From Ostrinia nubilalis (taxonomy: Eukaryota; Arthropoda; Insecta; Lepidoptera; Crambidae): a stretch of 64,000 bases of DNA. Below the pieces are notes generated by a model that saw only the letters and a list, made by a program, of their open reading frames with translations, had not been told where the DNA came from and made no database searches. Positions 1 through 13,400 of the stretch are shown here, one piece after another; position 1 is the stretch's first letter; each line of letters starts with the position of its first letter. The stretch is from positions 9,976,001 through 10,040,000 of the forward strand of contig NC_087119.1 of assembly GCF_963855985.1 (NCBI RefSeq), given 5' to 3'. A program made the translations under genes and the position numbers.

Positions 1-1192
1 GACATTCTAAATTAATTGCTATTTAGTAAAACTCAAAGGCGTCTTTAATTATTAAAACAATAAGCCGGAAGCTTTTTTCTTAACAATACTAACAATTAAG
101 TCGGCCACTATATTATTCAGTGGATTATTGCAAAATGTTCCTTGACTTTTGGCACTCTGCCTTTGTTCTCTGCCTTTCCGAGGGTAGGTCAAAGGTAAGA
201 CTTAAGTCTGATTCCATGGGCCCTTTGAGTTTTACCGCCTGATCCCTCCCGTCAGAAGGACGAGGTGGCCACCGCAAAGGCGCAAATTCAAGTCGACCGG
301 CCACAGATTTGTGCTTCACAACTTGGGAATTGGAATTGTGGGAAGCATGCGACAGGGAAATCGTTTAAGTTTCACCTAAATCAGGATCACATCAAAGATT
401 ATTAAGTTCAAGTCTTTATTAGCTTCCTAAAGAACAAAACATGTAATGGAAGGGCAACTGATATACACTTTATAAAAATGTCATCATACCTTTAGTCAAT
501 AACTGCGGCGAACAAGCCCATTTCATTAAATAAGTTACGTCATACTATGATAATACCACAGTTATAAAGCATCGTGATTTCCCGCTACATACTTTAATTA
601 TAATTCTGCGATAAATGTGTATGTGCTGAGATATGTACGAAGCCCTAAAACGATACGCAGTAATAGATAAGTAGGTACGCAGTTACACAGTGCGGTTTTT
701 TTCCATAAAAGTGCGTTATATCACAATTATTTAGTAGGGCGTTATTTTAACAAAACAATACATTCTCTAAACTCTTGTAAATATCCAGCATTTGTGGTTT
801 GACCTGCGAAACATTCGCAAATAAACTTAATTGCCTTCGATTTATTTAACCGTATCTACTTCAATTTGTTTAATGGCACATACATTAGGAAGTGCAATCA
901 GTGATATCACAATATCAATCAGCTTGATATCTGAATTTACTGCGTTTGGGAGCTTTCAATGATGTTATATATTAGTTAAACCATTGTACAATCAAAATAG
1001 TCCGCACTAAAAATGATTCTTTACGCTTATTACTTTTTGTGGTCAAAGAAGTAGTTTAGTGTTTAGTAGTAGTTCTCGTGTTTGCCCTCTGAAAATTATT
1101 ATCAATCAATTATTACAGGTAGGATAGGTAGGTTCTATATTTACATATTAACTACCTGACTAAGGCTTTATCATGGGATAACGTAACAAGCA

Positions 1193-1303
1193 CCAGTAGG
1201 CCTAAGATGCGCGCCGTGATAACTTTTATCGAAGCCAAAATGTATGGGCACAATCGATAAAATGGCGTGATAACCGCTTATCGCGGCGCGCATCTTAGGC
1301 CTA
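1193..1303. repeat. Short palindromic MITE
   Basis: The two ends are inverted copies: AGTAGGCCTAAGATGCGCGC at the left and its complement at the right, enclosing about 60 bases. A related, one-ended copy starts at about 57,985 and carries the same AGTAGGCCTAGGATGCGCGCC head. This indicates a dispersed non-autonomous DNA element. No clear target duplication was identified. Confidence 0.7.
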
Positions 1304-3185
1304 CAGTACAAGTACTTTTAAGAAAGCAGTTTTGTGTCATTGATGCATTTATACGATACAACTATGAAGGTTTAACATAAATATCCTGAGCCTATAGACT
1401 CTCTCTCAATTTGAGAACTTTTAAATACCAAAAAAGTAAGTACACTAATTTGTCTGCCAAACTTTTAATGGAGCGAACGCATCGATGTTTTATGGCAAAT
1501 GAAAAACTAGTTGTTCTGAAACTGAAAGCACTTCCGAAACCAGGCAGCCGTCCAGGCATGACTACAGCACGTCACACTGAACACAATGGCATCCTAACTC
1601 GTCGTAATACAAGCTATTATCCAACAAAAATGTATAGGCTGATGTGCCGTCGACTGTACATGTTCATTGCACAATAAGTAGCGTACTTTCGTTCACTAAA
1701 TGTAGTTCGAGCACTACATAAACATGATACTTTTTAGGGTTCCGTAAAAAAGGTACCAACAGTTGACCTGTGACATAAAGTTAATAAATGCAATATCTGT
1801 TTAACATTCTACTATACTGACTGACTAACTGAAGACGTTTATGTCTTCAGTTTTCAAGATATTCACCCAACAAACTTAGCTATTTCAGCGATTCACAATC
1901 TCACTTAGTTACTTCCTATATACACCCAAGCACATAACATCCACTGTTCCCGGCACGCACATTGTAATAACGTCATGTATTTTTAAGTAGGCACGAGCCA
2001 ATGTAACGGCTAAACCGCCATAAAATATTATGTGGCTGGAACATAGGTAATCCAGGGGAAGTGTACGTCCTGTGTAGCCTTAATTAATCGGTTTAAAAAA
2101 TTCATTTACCTTTGCAAATTCCGCGGCTTAACTAAGCGTTGGGGAATGCATTTTTGTATTCTTTTCTGGTGAAAGCCGATGTCGCTGGTGTAATAATGCT
2201 TAGGAAATACTAGCTGCCGCACGCGACTTTGTCTGCATTAGAATATAAATAAGTATCCTTGGATATAACTTGAAAATTGGCAGGTAGGTTCCTTATAGGG
2301 TGTAGACATTCGCTAAGAACGTATTAATACGTTCTAAGGTATTAAAACGGCCTACGCGTACGAAGTCGCGGGCGGCTGTAAGTTGCGAATAAAAGCGATC
2401 CAATAAATTCCTCAAAACGTACTCCAAGGTCTTTAAGATGCTCTAGAGCGGAAAGCACGCTTCATCTCATTAATAATGCGCCATAGTTTACCCCCAAATA
2501 TTTCTAGCTCCTATACTCTAAGCTAGGTATAGATCCAGACAGCTTTTCTAACTTTATTAGAAAATCCCAACTCACCTCTGGGTTTTAATTTGTTAGTTAA
2601 AGATTTGCAACATTGGATGCGTTTTGCAGTCAGGTCAAAGTGAACACAGCCTGTATACAACATTGTCGAGCAAAGAACGTAAACTGACAGATGCGGTCTG
2701 CGTTCATTTGGCCTGATCGCAGACCACAGAACGAATCCAGTGTAACATATCATTTAGTCTTCATCTTAATAATATAACACAATTATGTTCTAGACATCTT
2801 TGTTCTTAATTACTTTGAGAACAACTTTTAAGTATGAATGAATATGAACTGATACCAGCGAACTTACGCCACGTGTCAAATTTCTTCATGTGCTAAATAA
2901 CGTTCTTACATAACTTTTAACTTTATAAACATTAACGTGTTTTTAAAGTATGAGGGATTATACGTTGTAAGCTCAGAATACAGAACAAACCAGAAGGAGT
3001 GTTCGATAACATTTCTACGCGGCAACTTGTGTCCAAAATACTTCCCCTCCCGCGCCCCTCTACCCCCTTTAGTGTTACTAGCGCCGTGTGACATCCCCAT
3101 TTTTGGGGTAAAATTATGTAATTTTTTAAAGAGATGTTAAACAAGTAAAAAATAAGTAAGTGAAATAAGTACACACGGCCACAGT

Positions 3186-3263
3186 GTTAACTATCCATTT
3201 CCGTTTTTGCTCTCGCTCTTATCAAATGGTGATTCTTTGCGATAGAACGAGATGACATGACTG
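3186..3263 (+). repeat. Interspersed repeat, copy 1 (inverted partner at 21,749)
   Basis: A stretch of about 78 bases running from ACTATCCATTTCCGTTTTTG through TTCTTTGCGATAGAACGAGA recurs in opposite orientation near 21,749-21,832 with few differences. The flanks do not match. The family is not recognised. Confidence 0.6.
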
Positions 3264-5330
3264 GCCATAAGCATAGATAGTACCTACCTACCTATGAATT
3301 TAATTTTTACTCCGAAGTAACTAAGTGTAATGATTATTTATTTCTATTAAATAGTGTAATATACTATATGTAGGTATAATATGTTATTTAAAAGTCAATT
3401 ACAGAAGTCGTATATAAATTTTAGAATGCCAAGTAAAACAAAAAAGAAACTTAAGGTTCTTTATTATGTAAACATATCGACAACAAAACATTTGTTTACG
3501 GCGCAGTAGTGCTTTTAGTTTAACTTTTCTTGGAGTCAAAAACAGAATCCAAATCAAAAACATCACCAATACTTGAATTTGATTGCGAGACAACTCTGGC
3601 TGTGTATCCTGAAAGAAAATCAGAGTAAGTATGTAAGCAATAATTAATTACTTAAAATTATTATTAAATATACAAATATTGCTGCTGCTGATCTGTTGAT
3701 ACCAATGCCTTACTTTTGAATAAATGGGAAAGTATGAAATTCACGATAGTAATTTATTATCTCCTCATTATTAGGGAGTAATATTATAAATTAATTCAAT
3801 ATATTAAAATCAAATCAAAATCAAAAATATTTATTCAGTTTAGACCACAAGTGGCACTTATAATTTAATTAATCAGGTTGTCATGTCATGGATGAAATTA
3901 CACTAAAAACTAATTAAAACAAAAAGGATGGGGAAAATATTCCATTATTCTGTGGTAACGCTAACAAAATTAACGCGTGAATTTTTTATAGACAAATGTA
4001 ATTCAATATAAAAAAGTAGGGTAAAATATTCCGTTGACCTGTGGCAACACTTACAAAATACAACCGTGATATTTTTTGAAAATTATTATTTAATTAAAAT
4101 GAATTGGAAATGTGCTACTTACGGATAAAACATGATCCTATGCACTTTCTTCGTAATTCCAGTAGCATTCTTACATGTTGGAACGGCACAAGACGGCATA
4201 ATTTAATTATAAAGTGTCAATCTGACGGATATGTAAACAATGCGCGCGCCGGCCATTGACTAATTGCTCTAAAGTCAAATTAGTGCGATTTGGAGTAATT
4301 TATATGAATACACATTTACGCCCGTTGACGGTTTCTGGTTTGTTCCGTATTCTGAGGTTGTAAGTAGTAATTAATCTGTGGTTGTTGTCATTATTATTGT
4401 CGAGGTATTTTTTTTTGATAGCCTAGTAAACATTTTTAAGGTCGCAAAGGTACCACCAAACTCCTTGGTTGCTCGCCTGGCGAGAAACGTTTTTTTATTT
4501 TTTTTATTCTTTTCGATTGTCTCATGTTTTTACTCTCTTGACTTTTCTACTCGAACCCAATAATTAGGTTAAGGTGTGTACGAGTAAAATTTTTATAGGA
4601 GTACAGTACATACAATTTATATTTTAAACCATAAAAGCCTTTCAATTATAAAATCTCCTGTAGTCATGGGTGACGTATTTCATTATTTAAAACTTGTTTA
4701 TCTACTTATATTATTTGTCAAAAAAAATCCGCCTTTACCCTCGTGCTTTTTATGTACCCACACTCAAACAGGGGAAACGGCCTATAAGTATAGGTACTTA
4801 GGTTAACCGTTGTTTCTCAGTTTTCAAAGGGACGGAAACACTCAGTATTAAGGAAATGAGGTGATGAAAGCAATTTTCGACTTGAAAAATATCGTTACAA
4901 TCGCAAACAAAAAGTCAAACCAGAAAAACATTTGAATGATTTTTCTGATCCATTGAAAATGGTTGTGAGTCCTGAATTTTAGTGCGACTACCTTGTTTGC
5001 ACATTGTAAAGACTGTGAGTTAGCAAGTTTCGTTACAAAGCCAATTTATATGCTTAAGTGAGCGTTAGTGCGATGCATTGTTTACCGTAGAGACAGCTTC
5101 TAACTTTTAAACTAGACAAAAGTTTCTTACTCTAGTATCAATATTTTTATAACCACTATCAGTTATTCAGCTAAAATAGCACAATAAAGAAAAAAACTTC
5201 TATAACTCTCTACCAAGATGATACGGTGGATATTTAAAAGTACCTACGAAAGAAAGTTTTATGTGAGTTTATAGTAAATAGGGTGGCAGTAACTTACGCC
5301 CGTCTTTCACTCTGTCATCTTTACTTACTT

Positions 5331-5562
5331 ACTAATATTATAAATGCGAATGTAACTCTGTCTGTCTGTCTGCCTATTTGTCTGTCAGTCTGTCTTGCTT
5401 TCACGCCTAAACCACTGAACCGATTTGGATGAAATTTGGCATACAGAGAGTTTGGACAAGGGGAAAGGACATAGGATAGTTTTAATCCTGTTTTTTTAAA
5501 TAGCGACGCGCGTGATAAAGTTTTTCTGTGACAGACAAAATTCCACGCGGGCGGAAAGCTAA
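5331..5562 (+). repeat. Short interspersed element of a common lepidopteran family (Metulj-like)
   Basis: It starts ACTAATATTATAAATGCG, has a GTCTGTCTGTCTG run, an internal AACCACTGAACCGATTTGGA segment, and ends ATTCCACGCGGGCGGAAAGC. This arrangement is typical of a very abundant lepidopteran short element; the name Metulj is from memory. Related copies in the same orientation occur at 47,094, 53,043, 53,790, 55,029 and 55,213. Confidence 0.7.
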
Positions 5563-7274
5563 TATAAAATATTGCAACTATATTTATTATATCTACAGGT
5601 ATATCCCCCGTAAGTTTCCCGAAGTTTCCCAGTAGACGCTCGTTATTATGCCTTTAACTTTTCATGTAACATTATATTGCATTATGGGGTTACCATATTG
5701 AAAACTTACTCTTTCCTGTACTTTGAAGTGAACAAACGGGATATTTCTTTTGAAAAATAAGGTTAGGCTTTGACGTGGTTTGGTTGGAAGGCTTTGGTAT
5801 TGATGCTGTTAGTTTTCTGCAAAGCGAAGCTGTAAAACTTGAAATATTCTAATTTTAGAGATAGAGTGTATTTACCTCTTACTTATCAAATAGCTGGATG
5901 TCCCATTCTATACCGTAGTCATTAGGAATCTAGCATGAACTTCCGACACCTTTCTCTGTTGAAAATCTTTATTTCTTGGTTGAATATAATTTTAGAAAAA
6001 CCACAACAAAATAATATAATAAGGTAGAGTCGACAGCACATTATTAGACTATACAAATTCGTTGTAAAATAAACTCTATCAGGACTGTATAAGCTATCAT
6101 GTTTAGCTACGTGCTGTCGCCTGTGCCTACTCCTACGTGAAGATAAGTTGCAAAATCCATGGCAAGTAAATCCCATATTCAAAGATGGGGCTTTATTATC
6201 GCCTGTCATTGCGTATTACCTTAATTGGATATATCCTGGATTTTTCCAGGTGACAGAGTGTTAAAGCAGCTTATTTTAACCATCACATCATATCTCCATT
6301 AATACGCTGCAAAGTTCTAAATTAAAATATTCATGCTCCATTCCTAAAATCAATTTAAAAGTACTGCAAATATATGTAACATAAACATGAATGTATGAAT
6401 ATTGCTTGTACTTTAAAACCAAACTACAATACAATTCAAGACGCGGTAAAAATGTGTCGCGGAATAAATTGTACGGAAACTTCGAGTCGATTCATAGTAA
6501 CGAGCAGGTGCACAATTCGAATCGAATGGTTCGTTAAAAAGTTGAAAATAAACATTCGATAATGCACGTCCTCTGCATCGCTTTGGCTGCGTCGCCTCTT
6601 TCCGCGGGCACTCCATTACTGTGCAGACTCGCTAGGTGTGTGCACACTTTGAAAGCCAACTCGTTAACCGTTTAATCGAGTCGGGACTCGATGTGGTAGA
6701 CTGATTGGATGTTACAGATTAAGTTTCAATCGTTAACCGCAAAGCCAAAGCAGGAGTAGCGAATTGGACATATTCTAATGGTAAAAAGGCTTGAACATTG
6801 AACCACGTTTTAGATGCTAATTAGCATAATAATTACAATACCTAGTTGGTACTAACCGTAAAACTTTCCCAACCAATTAATAATTTACTTGCTTATTTGT
6901 ACGAGACAAGATAATTATTTAGGATCTTATTAAGTTTTTGAAGCAGAATCCAATAGTTTAAAAAGTGTTTTATACCTACCAAAGCTGCGTCGCATCATGT
7001 AATAACCATTTAATATCAGTATATGTCTAGCACTAAATCATTAGTTATCACTACACACGTTTCTTTAAAAAAAAAACATCAATAAATTCTGATCAGAAGA
7101 CTTTAGTGGCATTAAACGATCAGTCTTTATTCAATAAGTCTACGAGCTAGACATCAAACGTACGACGCGTCAGAAATACACCGCGAATATCGAGTTAAAA
7201 TCGAGAGCGGGAAAAATCGAGAGCGTTAACAATCGAGAGTCCTCTAGCAGGTGACACAACACTGCTCGAACCGT

Positions 7275-7567
7275 GTAGGGGAGACCGAGGTGAATTGTAT
7301 TGTAACAGAGGAAAGTTGTGAAATTTGTATTTTTGGAAACATAACTATCAGCGAGCTCGCAACACCGCGTATTTGTTAGCTCGAGACTTGAACTAAAAAC
7401 GCGCAGTTACGAGCTTATCATCATCATCATTTCAGCCATAAGACGTGCACTGCCCCCAAAGATTTCCAATGAGCGGTTACGAGCTCGCTAGTAGGTAATT
7501 AATAAGTTCCGAAAAATCGGCAATGTCACAACTGTCCTCTGTTACACCTTGCCTCGGTCTCCCCTAC
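7275..7567. repeat. MITE with inverted ends
   Basis: The left end GTAGGGGAGACCGAGG is matched by CCTCGGTCTCCCCTAC at the right. The similarity continues inward through TGTAACAGAGGA and AGTTGTGA on the left and their complements on the right. Length is about 293 bases. It contains a CATCATCATCATTTCAGCC fragment of another repeat. No coding capacity. Confidence 0.7.
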
Positions 7568-10400
7568 GAACTGTAAGTGCCCCGGGCGAGGGAATATGTC
7601 ATATGTTCCACCCGCGGGGGTGTTGCGCTGAACCGAATTAAATAATGGATCGCTTTGCATAGCCACGGGCTGGCAGGTACTTACTGTAAGTATAATGCAT
7701 CAAGTCAAGCGGCGATTAATATTCGAATAGTATGATATTGCAGGGGTCCTGAAAGCTTCGCACCCTCGATTATAAGTTCCTGCCGAGAGTTGCACGTAGG
7801 TTGTGATAAGATAGGCTTGTGGATGTTGATCACGATTATTTTATTCGTACAACATAAATCAAAACGTGTTACTATAGAACTCTGAGTGCACTAGAAGCGG
7901 GATTCTGCTTGAAAAGGCTTTAATTATAGAAAAGGCAGCTAAACAAAGATTTCTTTTTCAAAATCCTTAAGTGAAGTTCCTTTCTGGTTAGGTTTAATAA
8001 TTATTCAAAAATCTAAATTCTTGTTTTACTTTTTACCAAAGTCGGCTCTCCAACACCTTTCAATGCATTTTCGCCATTTCTTATTATCAGATTTAGCCAA
8101 TCATGCACACTCAAAAGTACAAAACCTTACTAAGTAACTTTTTACCACAGCGACCAATAACAATAGCATTCATGCAATTCGTTTTTATTACTCAAGGTTA
8201 GAATTACCGCCGTATTCGTTAATCCCAAATGACTCACAAACACGAGTCTCGTGATATTCGATATTTTGTTTTAATCCCGGCGGCCGCAGCGTGATAATTT
8301 GTACTTAGGCAGCGAACTAACCAAACAACCTCCAACTATTCGCACACCTGCAAGGGGCGAGGGCGGGCTCTGATATTAATGGTATTGCCTAAGGTATGCA
8401 TGGATTTTACTCATTAGGGGTATTATGCGGCCGTTTGCGAAATGATAAATGAGCAGGACGGCATTATGGGAACACCGACTTGCGGACCCGACCGTGTTTT
8501 GTTAATGTTTTAGTACGGCTCACGAGTATTCCGGCGGCTTTCGTAACAGATTTAAAAAGCTCGTAAAACATCTCAGCAATCTAAACTTGCAAATCGAAAA
8601 ATTCCACACACGCTCCGTGTGAAATTACACGTATATTTACTGCATTCCGCACACATCAGCACACATACAGGTGAACAATAACTCATCGCGCAGTATAATT
8701 TATACGAGCACAATCTTGGGAGGGGGAATAGCAATTAAGCGGAGAACCTCGGTTATTTACTGGCACATATAAAATGTGTGCTATCGGACATTATTAACGG
8801 TGTAATATCGCAAAAACTAATCGATACCTGCGATTATATCGCCCACCAACGGGAGTATCCCTGAGCGAATCTCATAAGCCACGTCCGATACTCAATCATC
8901 GGCAGCGGGATAACCATTATTGAGAATGTGTGAAATAAGTTACAAAGAGAACGTCTTATTTTGGCTTTCCAAAGAATCAAACACATATTTCCAGACATCA
9001 AAACTTCACGGCTTACACCCACAATAAAGTCCGCATCTCCCTCAAGTTCATAAACTCCAATTATCGTAAAGAACAAAGATCTTCTCGAACAACTCAGACG
9101 TTCTATTTCCATCCATCAATTATATTGTACATACTTGCTAATGCCCACTAATGATACAAACCCCCATGGCTTTGGAGACGGCATAATACGGTGAAACGTT
9201 AATAGGCTGACAAATTACTTTTTCGCGAACAGAAAATACTTAACATGTATGATATACAAAGTGAATTTATATTCAAGATTGTCGGTAAAGATTGATCTAA
9301 GATGGGAAAACTTGGAAACCTCGTCAGAACATCGTACCCTCATCACATCTCTACCAAACAACTCAATCGAAACCTAATATACAATTCACTTTACTGTCGT
9401 GACAAGATCTGAGCAATTTCACTACTAGTCCCTACATTCTCCCTGGTGGATTAGTCACTCCGAGGTCTTCTACATAATTTATCACCATTTGTCTTCGGCT
9501 AACGCAAACAAAGCAGCAGCAAGATCTCGATTCCAGAAACTGCCCTCCGCAAGGGAATATACATCTCTGTTCCTCCACTAATTCGTTTCTCATACATTTT
9601 TAATTCCAACGTCTCTGAAAAACTGCTAATTGTAATCACGTCCTTCAGTATTAATACTAAATAAGACAGCCGTAATATAAATGGAGATTTTGTATAATAA
9701 TTTTGCGTTTAGATTAAACAGAAAATAGGCGAAACGAAAAGATATTATTATCAAAGAAATATTTTTATAACTTTGGTTATTAGTCAAACGGCCTAAAAAA
9801 CGATTCGGTATTGTTTGAGTTTCGTATTTACGTAACCTAGCTTTTAATTCTTGGTTAATAAGATGGCCGTCGCTCAGGGCGAGATTGTGAGTTAACGTGA
9901 GTTGCCTACAACAATTTGAGCTGAATGTTTAGGTAGAGCCGCGCCTCGGGAGCAGATGTTGCCCGCGGGGACAGTCCGTACGTCGCTGTAATAATAATTT
10001 ACATGCACCCCTCTCTGTACCTGTACCTACTTGTTACGGAAAAATAAGAAACGTTATTACCAGATTTATTTAACTTTCGGCGAAGGGGACGGATTGTATT
10101 AGGCTGTTATTGTTCTCTTGTACTCCTGAACAGTACCGTCGTTTACCGAGTCTTATTACGTAACCACTGTAAATTAATTGGGTGCAGTTCGACCAATGTA
10201 TAGACAAATGTACAAATCAGTTAGATATACGAGTAATTCTACCCTACTTTTTTTTAATAAATGGTAAATCCAAGTAGTCTAAGTAGGTATATGCTTTTGT
10301 TGGGAGTGGGTCCACCACAACTGTCCAGAGGTCCAGGGATCATAATAGCGACACTTGTCAATTCGACGAAACCATAGAACAAATTTTGTTACCTCCACAG

Positions 10401-13400
10401 GAAAACAGAACTGGACAGAACTTAACCCAAGTATATCTTTGCCCACAGACGTACCCGGAAGAACGCGCATGCCGCCGTGAACGGCCCACGCCTGGGCTAT
10501 TCACCTCCATCAAACTACCTGAAGCCGAGCCCCCAAACGGAGTGGCGCCCCTGCTAGACTTCCCGCGGGGGCGCATGCGACCAGTTACCTTCTTGGGCGA
10601 GGGCCCTCATGGGAATGTGAGTACACTTTTTATAGACTTCTTTACGTACTCGTACAGTCGACGGCACATCTGACTATATAGGGTGGTTTTGTAATGCCAC
10701 CTAGGGGGAAAATACTCTTTACTGTAGATAGATTTTACTCAAATAAATTATTCCTTTATTTTTTAAAGAAATAGAACTGCATTCAAAGATTTCATTGAAA
10801 GAATTTATTGCTGTAAAAGAATATCAATGTACAATGTTAATGATAACTTTTTGCTTATCCAAACTTCCTTAAACCATTGTCAATCCAAATGCAACTTTAA
10901 TTGCTAATGGAAGTCGTCGTACAAATTGAATACGTTTTCTTCTCTGCCTAACGCTTTCAGATACTCGTTTTCGTTTGGATTCTTCTCTGGTTCTTCTTCT
11001 TTTTTTGCCGTTGTTCCCAAAGCTCCGATGCTGGATTTAGCCACGTCTATAATACGTTTGCTCGTAGAAGTGGTAGAAGTCTCGGTCTTCGATTTAGATT
11101 TGCTGACCTCTTCAGAGAGCTCGTTAAGTTTTGCATGGATCTCATCAACGTCCATGACTGAGTTAGGATCTAGTTTTTGAAGAGTGTTTCTTACGTCTTC
11201 TTCTTTGATGGTGCTTTCGTCTATTACTTTGGCTGAAACAGAAACAGCTTAGTTAGATTTACCCATTGAAGTTAATAAATTCAGTAGGTAATCTGAAAAA
11301 GAGATCGTTTCGCAGCTAAAAGTCAAAGCAAAAAGCTAATAGGTATTAAAATGATTATTTGTAAATATTTTACCAAAAATATTTATAAATAATCATTTTA
11401 ATGGCATAAAGAACGATAGCTTCAACAATATAACAAATCAATCGCCAAGAAAGCAGGAGATACTTGGATGAAACTGGGATAGGTACGTGTTTGATGATAA
11501 CTAATCACAAGCCTCCACTTATGAAAAACCCAAGAATTATAATACTTTCTTACAATCTTTCATTATGTCCACAAGATTATCGACAGACAGTTTCTTTTTT
11601 ATATTCTTTATGAAATTATCCATTTTTTATAAGTTTACTGAGAATTTAAATGTAAATAGACATGTCCTGAACTGACAGACAGCGTCAAATCTTTTTGTTA
11701 TTTCTTTTTAATAAACATAAAGCATAATGAGCATTATTCTGCCATTTTATGAAGATTATAGGTTTTATTGCTGATTCAACACATTGGGATTCCACCACGA
11801 TTCCACAAAGATAGAAAAGTGATATCTACCGATTTCAGAAAAGTGTATTAGTATTTGCAATTTATTCATATTTAACGACAATACTCACCTCGAGTACACA
11901 AGAAAGTGTTTTCATTTGTTTTTATTAACGTCATTTTTTTCTCTTCATGCCAGTGAATAGGATATTTTGTAATAATTCAAGATTCCCATTGTCACCTGTG
12001 AAGCTTTGACAAGGAAACAGAATTCCAAGTGTTCCCATAATTCAATGATCATTAGATAACTGACATCATGATTGATGTCATACTATCAAGTCGTGAACAA
12101 TATTTGTTTAAACGATGTGAACAGCAGTGGGTCTAGTCAAAACGCACTTTAAAATCGCAAACCCATCGCAAACCAGTCGCAAACAAACAAACAAATCGCA
12201 AAAGAGGTCGATAACAAAAAAGGCTTAGTCAAACGGCAAAAAATCGAATCGCAAAGCCCTACCTATCGATAATCGAAAGACCGGATTGAAATTTCCCATA
12301 CAAAGGCTTAGCCAACATGCATTTAAGACTCAATCAAAATCGAATCGAATCGCAACACCCGCCATTTTCATTGCGATTACCAAAACCCCGGTGATAAGCT
12401 TCGGTTTGATCGAAAACCAATAGGGTGAGTTGCACCACCTAACTTTGACCGTAACTATGACGTTAACCGGTGTTTTTTGTATGGAGTTTGACAGATTTTA
12501 GACGTTTGTCAAAGTTAAACTAAGATGGTGCAACCCACCCTAAGGCTGTTTTGACAAATCCGTATCGCGATGTCGTTTTGACAGTTAGTTTGACGGCGAA
12601 GCATAGACGTAAACAGAGAGCAGAAAGAAGGAAGAAACAAATTAAAAAAAAAAAAGCTAAAAAAAGTAAAAACAATCGCAAAGTCATAGACATTTTTTAA
12701 CTTTTATTCGATTTTGTATGAACTTTTGTATCGCCGCGTCGATGGTGGTTCAATGTGCATTTTGGCTGCCATTTTCCGATCGAATCGAATTACTGGTGAC
12801 GCGGCGACTGACATTAGTGAAAACTTCCTATTGGTTCGCGATGGCATTTTGACTAGACCCACAGATATGGTAATATACGAGTATCGATAACAGTCAGTCA
12901 GTAATGTGTCGATCTCATTAACATTATGCAAATTCGAATTTTGGTACGCTTAACCCGGGATGAAATGTAACTCTGATATTTATATTATGCAATCGCAAAA
13001 AATACATACGGCATTGTATATTTTACAAATAAGCTGACAAAGAGTGGCGTATTGTATAGTATAGGATACGCCTAATACCACACTAATACTTTCATTGTTA
13101 TTGTGTACAGTCAGCGTCATATTGTCCGAGACACCCAAAGTGGCCAAAAAGGTGATAATAATTGATAACACAACCTTATTCCAATTGTAACAAAGACGTG
13201 TTGCGAACTTTGGCTACTAACTACGAAAGGTAAGTGAGAATTATTAGTAGGAAAAAAGGATCATAAAGCTGTAGTGTTTGGTAAATGATGACAGGAATAC
13301 TGAAAAATAATATTCGTTTAATATACTGTGCTATTTAACAGTTTTTTTACCAAACAGCCGAGGTGCATGGAAACAGATGGGTGCATCAGAATTTTAATGG

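Larger units (their letters stand above)
1..10400. other. Non-coding region with scattered repeats, upstream of or intronic to Ddr
   Basis: No convincing exon was found here on either strand. Open frames are short, lack recognisable domains and mostly lack matching splice signals. The missing 5' exons of Ddr (signal peptide, discoidin domain, membrane segment) were looked for and not seen, so they probably lie before the window, or are small and were missed. The region contains the repeats listed separately at 1193, 3186, 5331 and 7275. Between about 8,260 and 8,540 the sequence is less AT-rich and looks less repetitive than its surroundings; it could be conserved regulatory DNA, but this is only an impression. 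Confidence 0.6.

Noticed and set aside
1411..1677. 88-codon plus-strand frame
   Set aside because: The only start is a non-ATG codon, and no family or splice context was found.
5331..5562. GTCTGTCTGTCTG microsatellite as a CRISPR-like or regulatory array
   Set aside because: It is part of the standard body of the Metulj-like element, and the genome is eukaryotic.
8834..9112. 92-codon minus-strand frame
   Set aside because: It has no recognisable domain, no adjoining exon and no supporting splice pattern. It is kept only as non-repetitive sequence.
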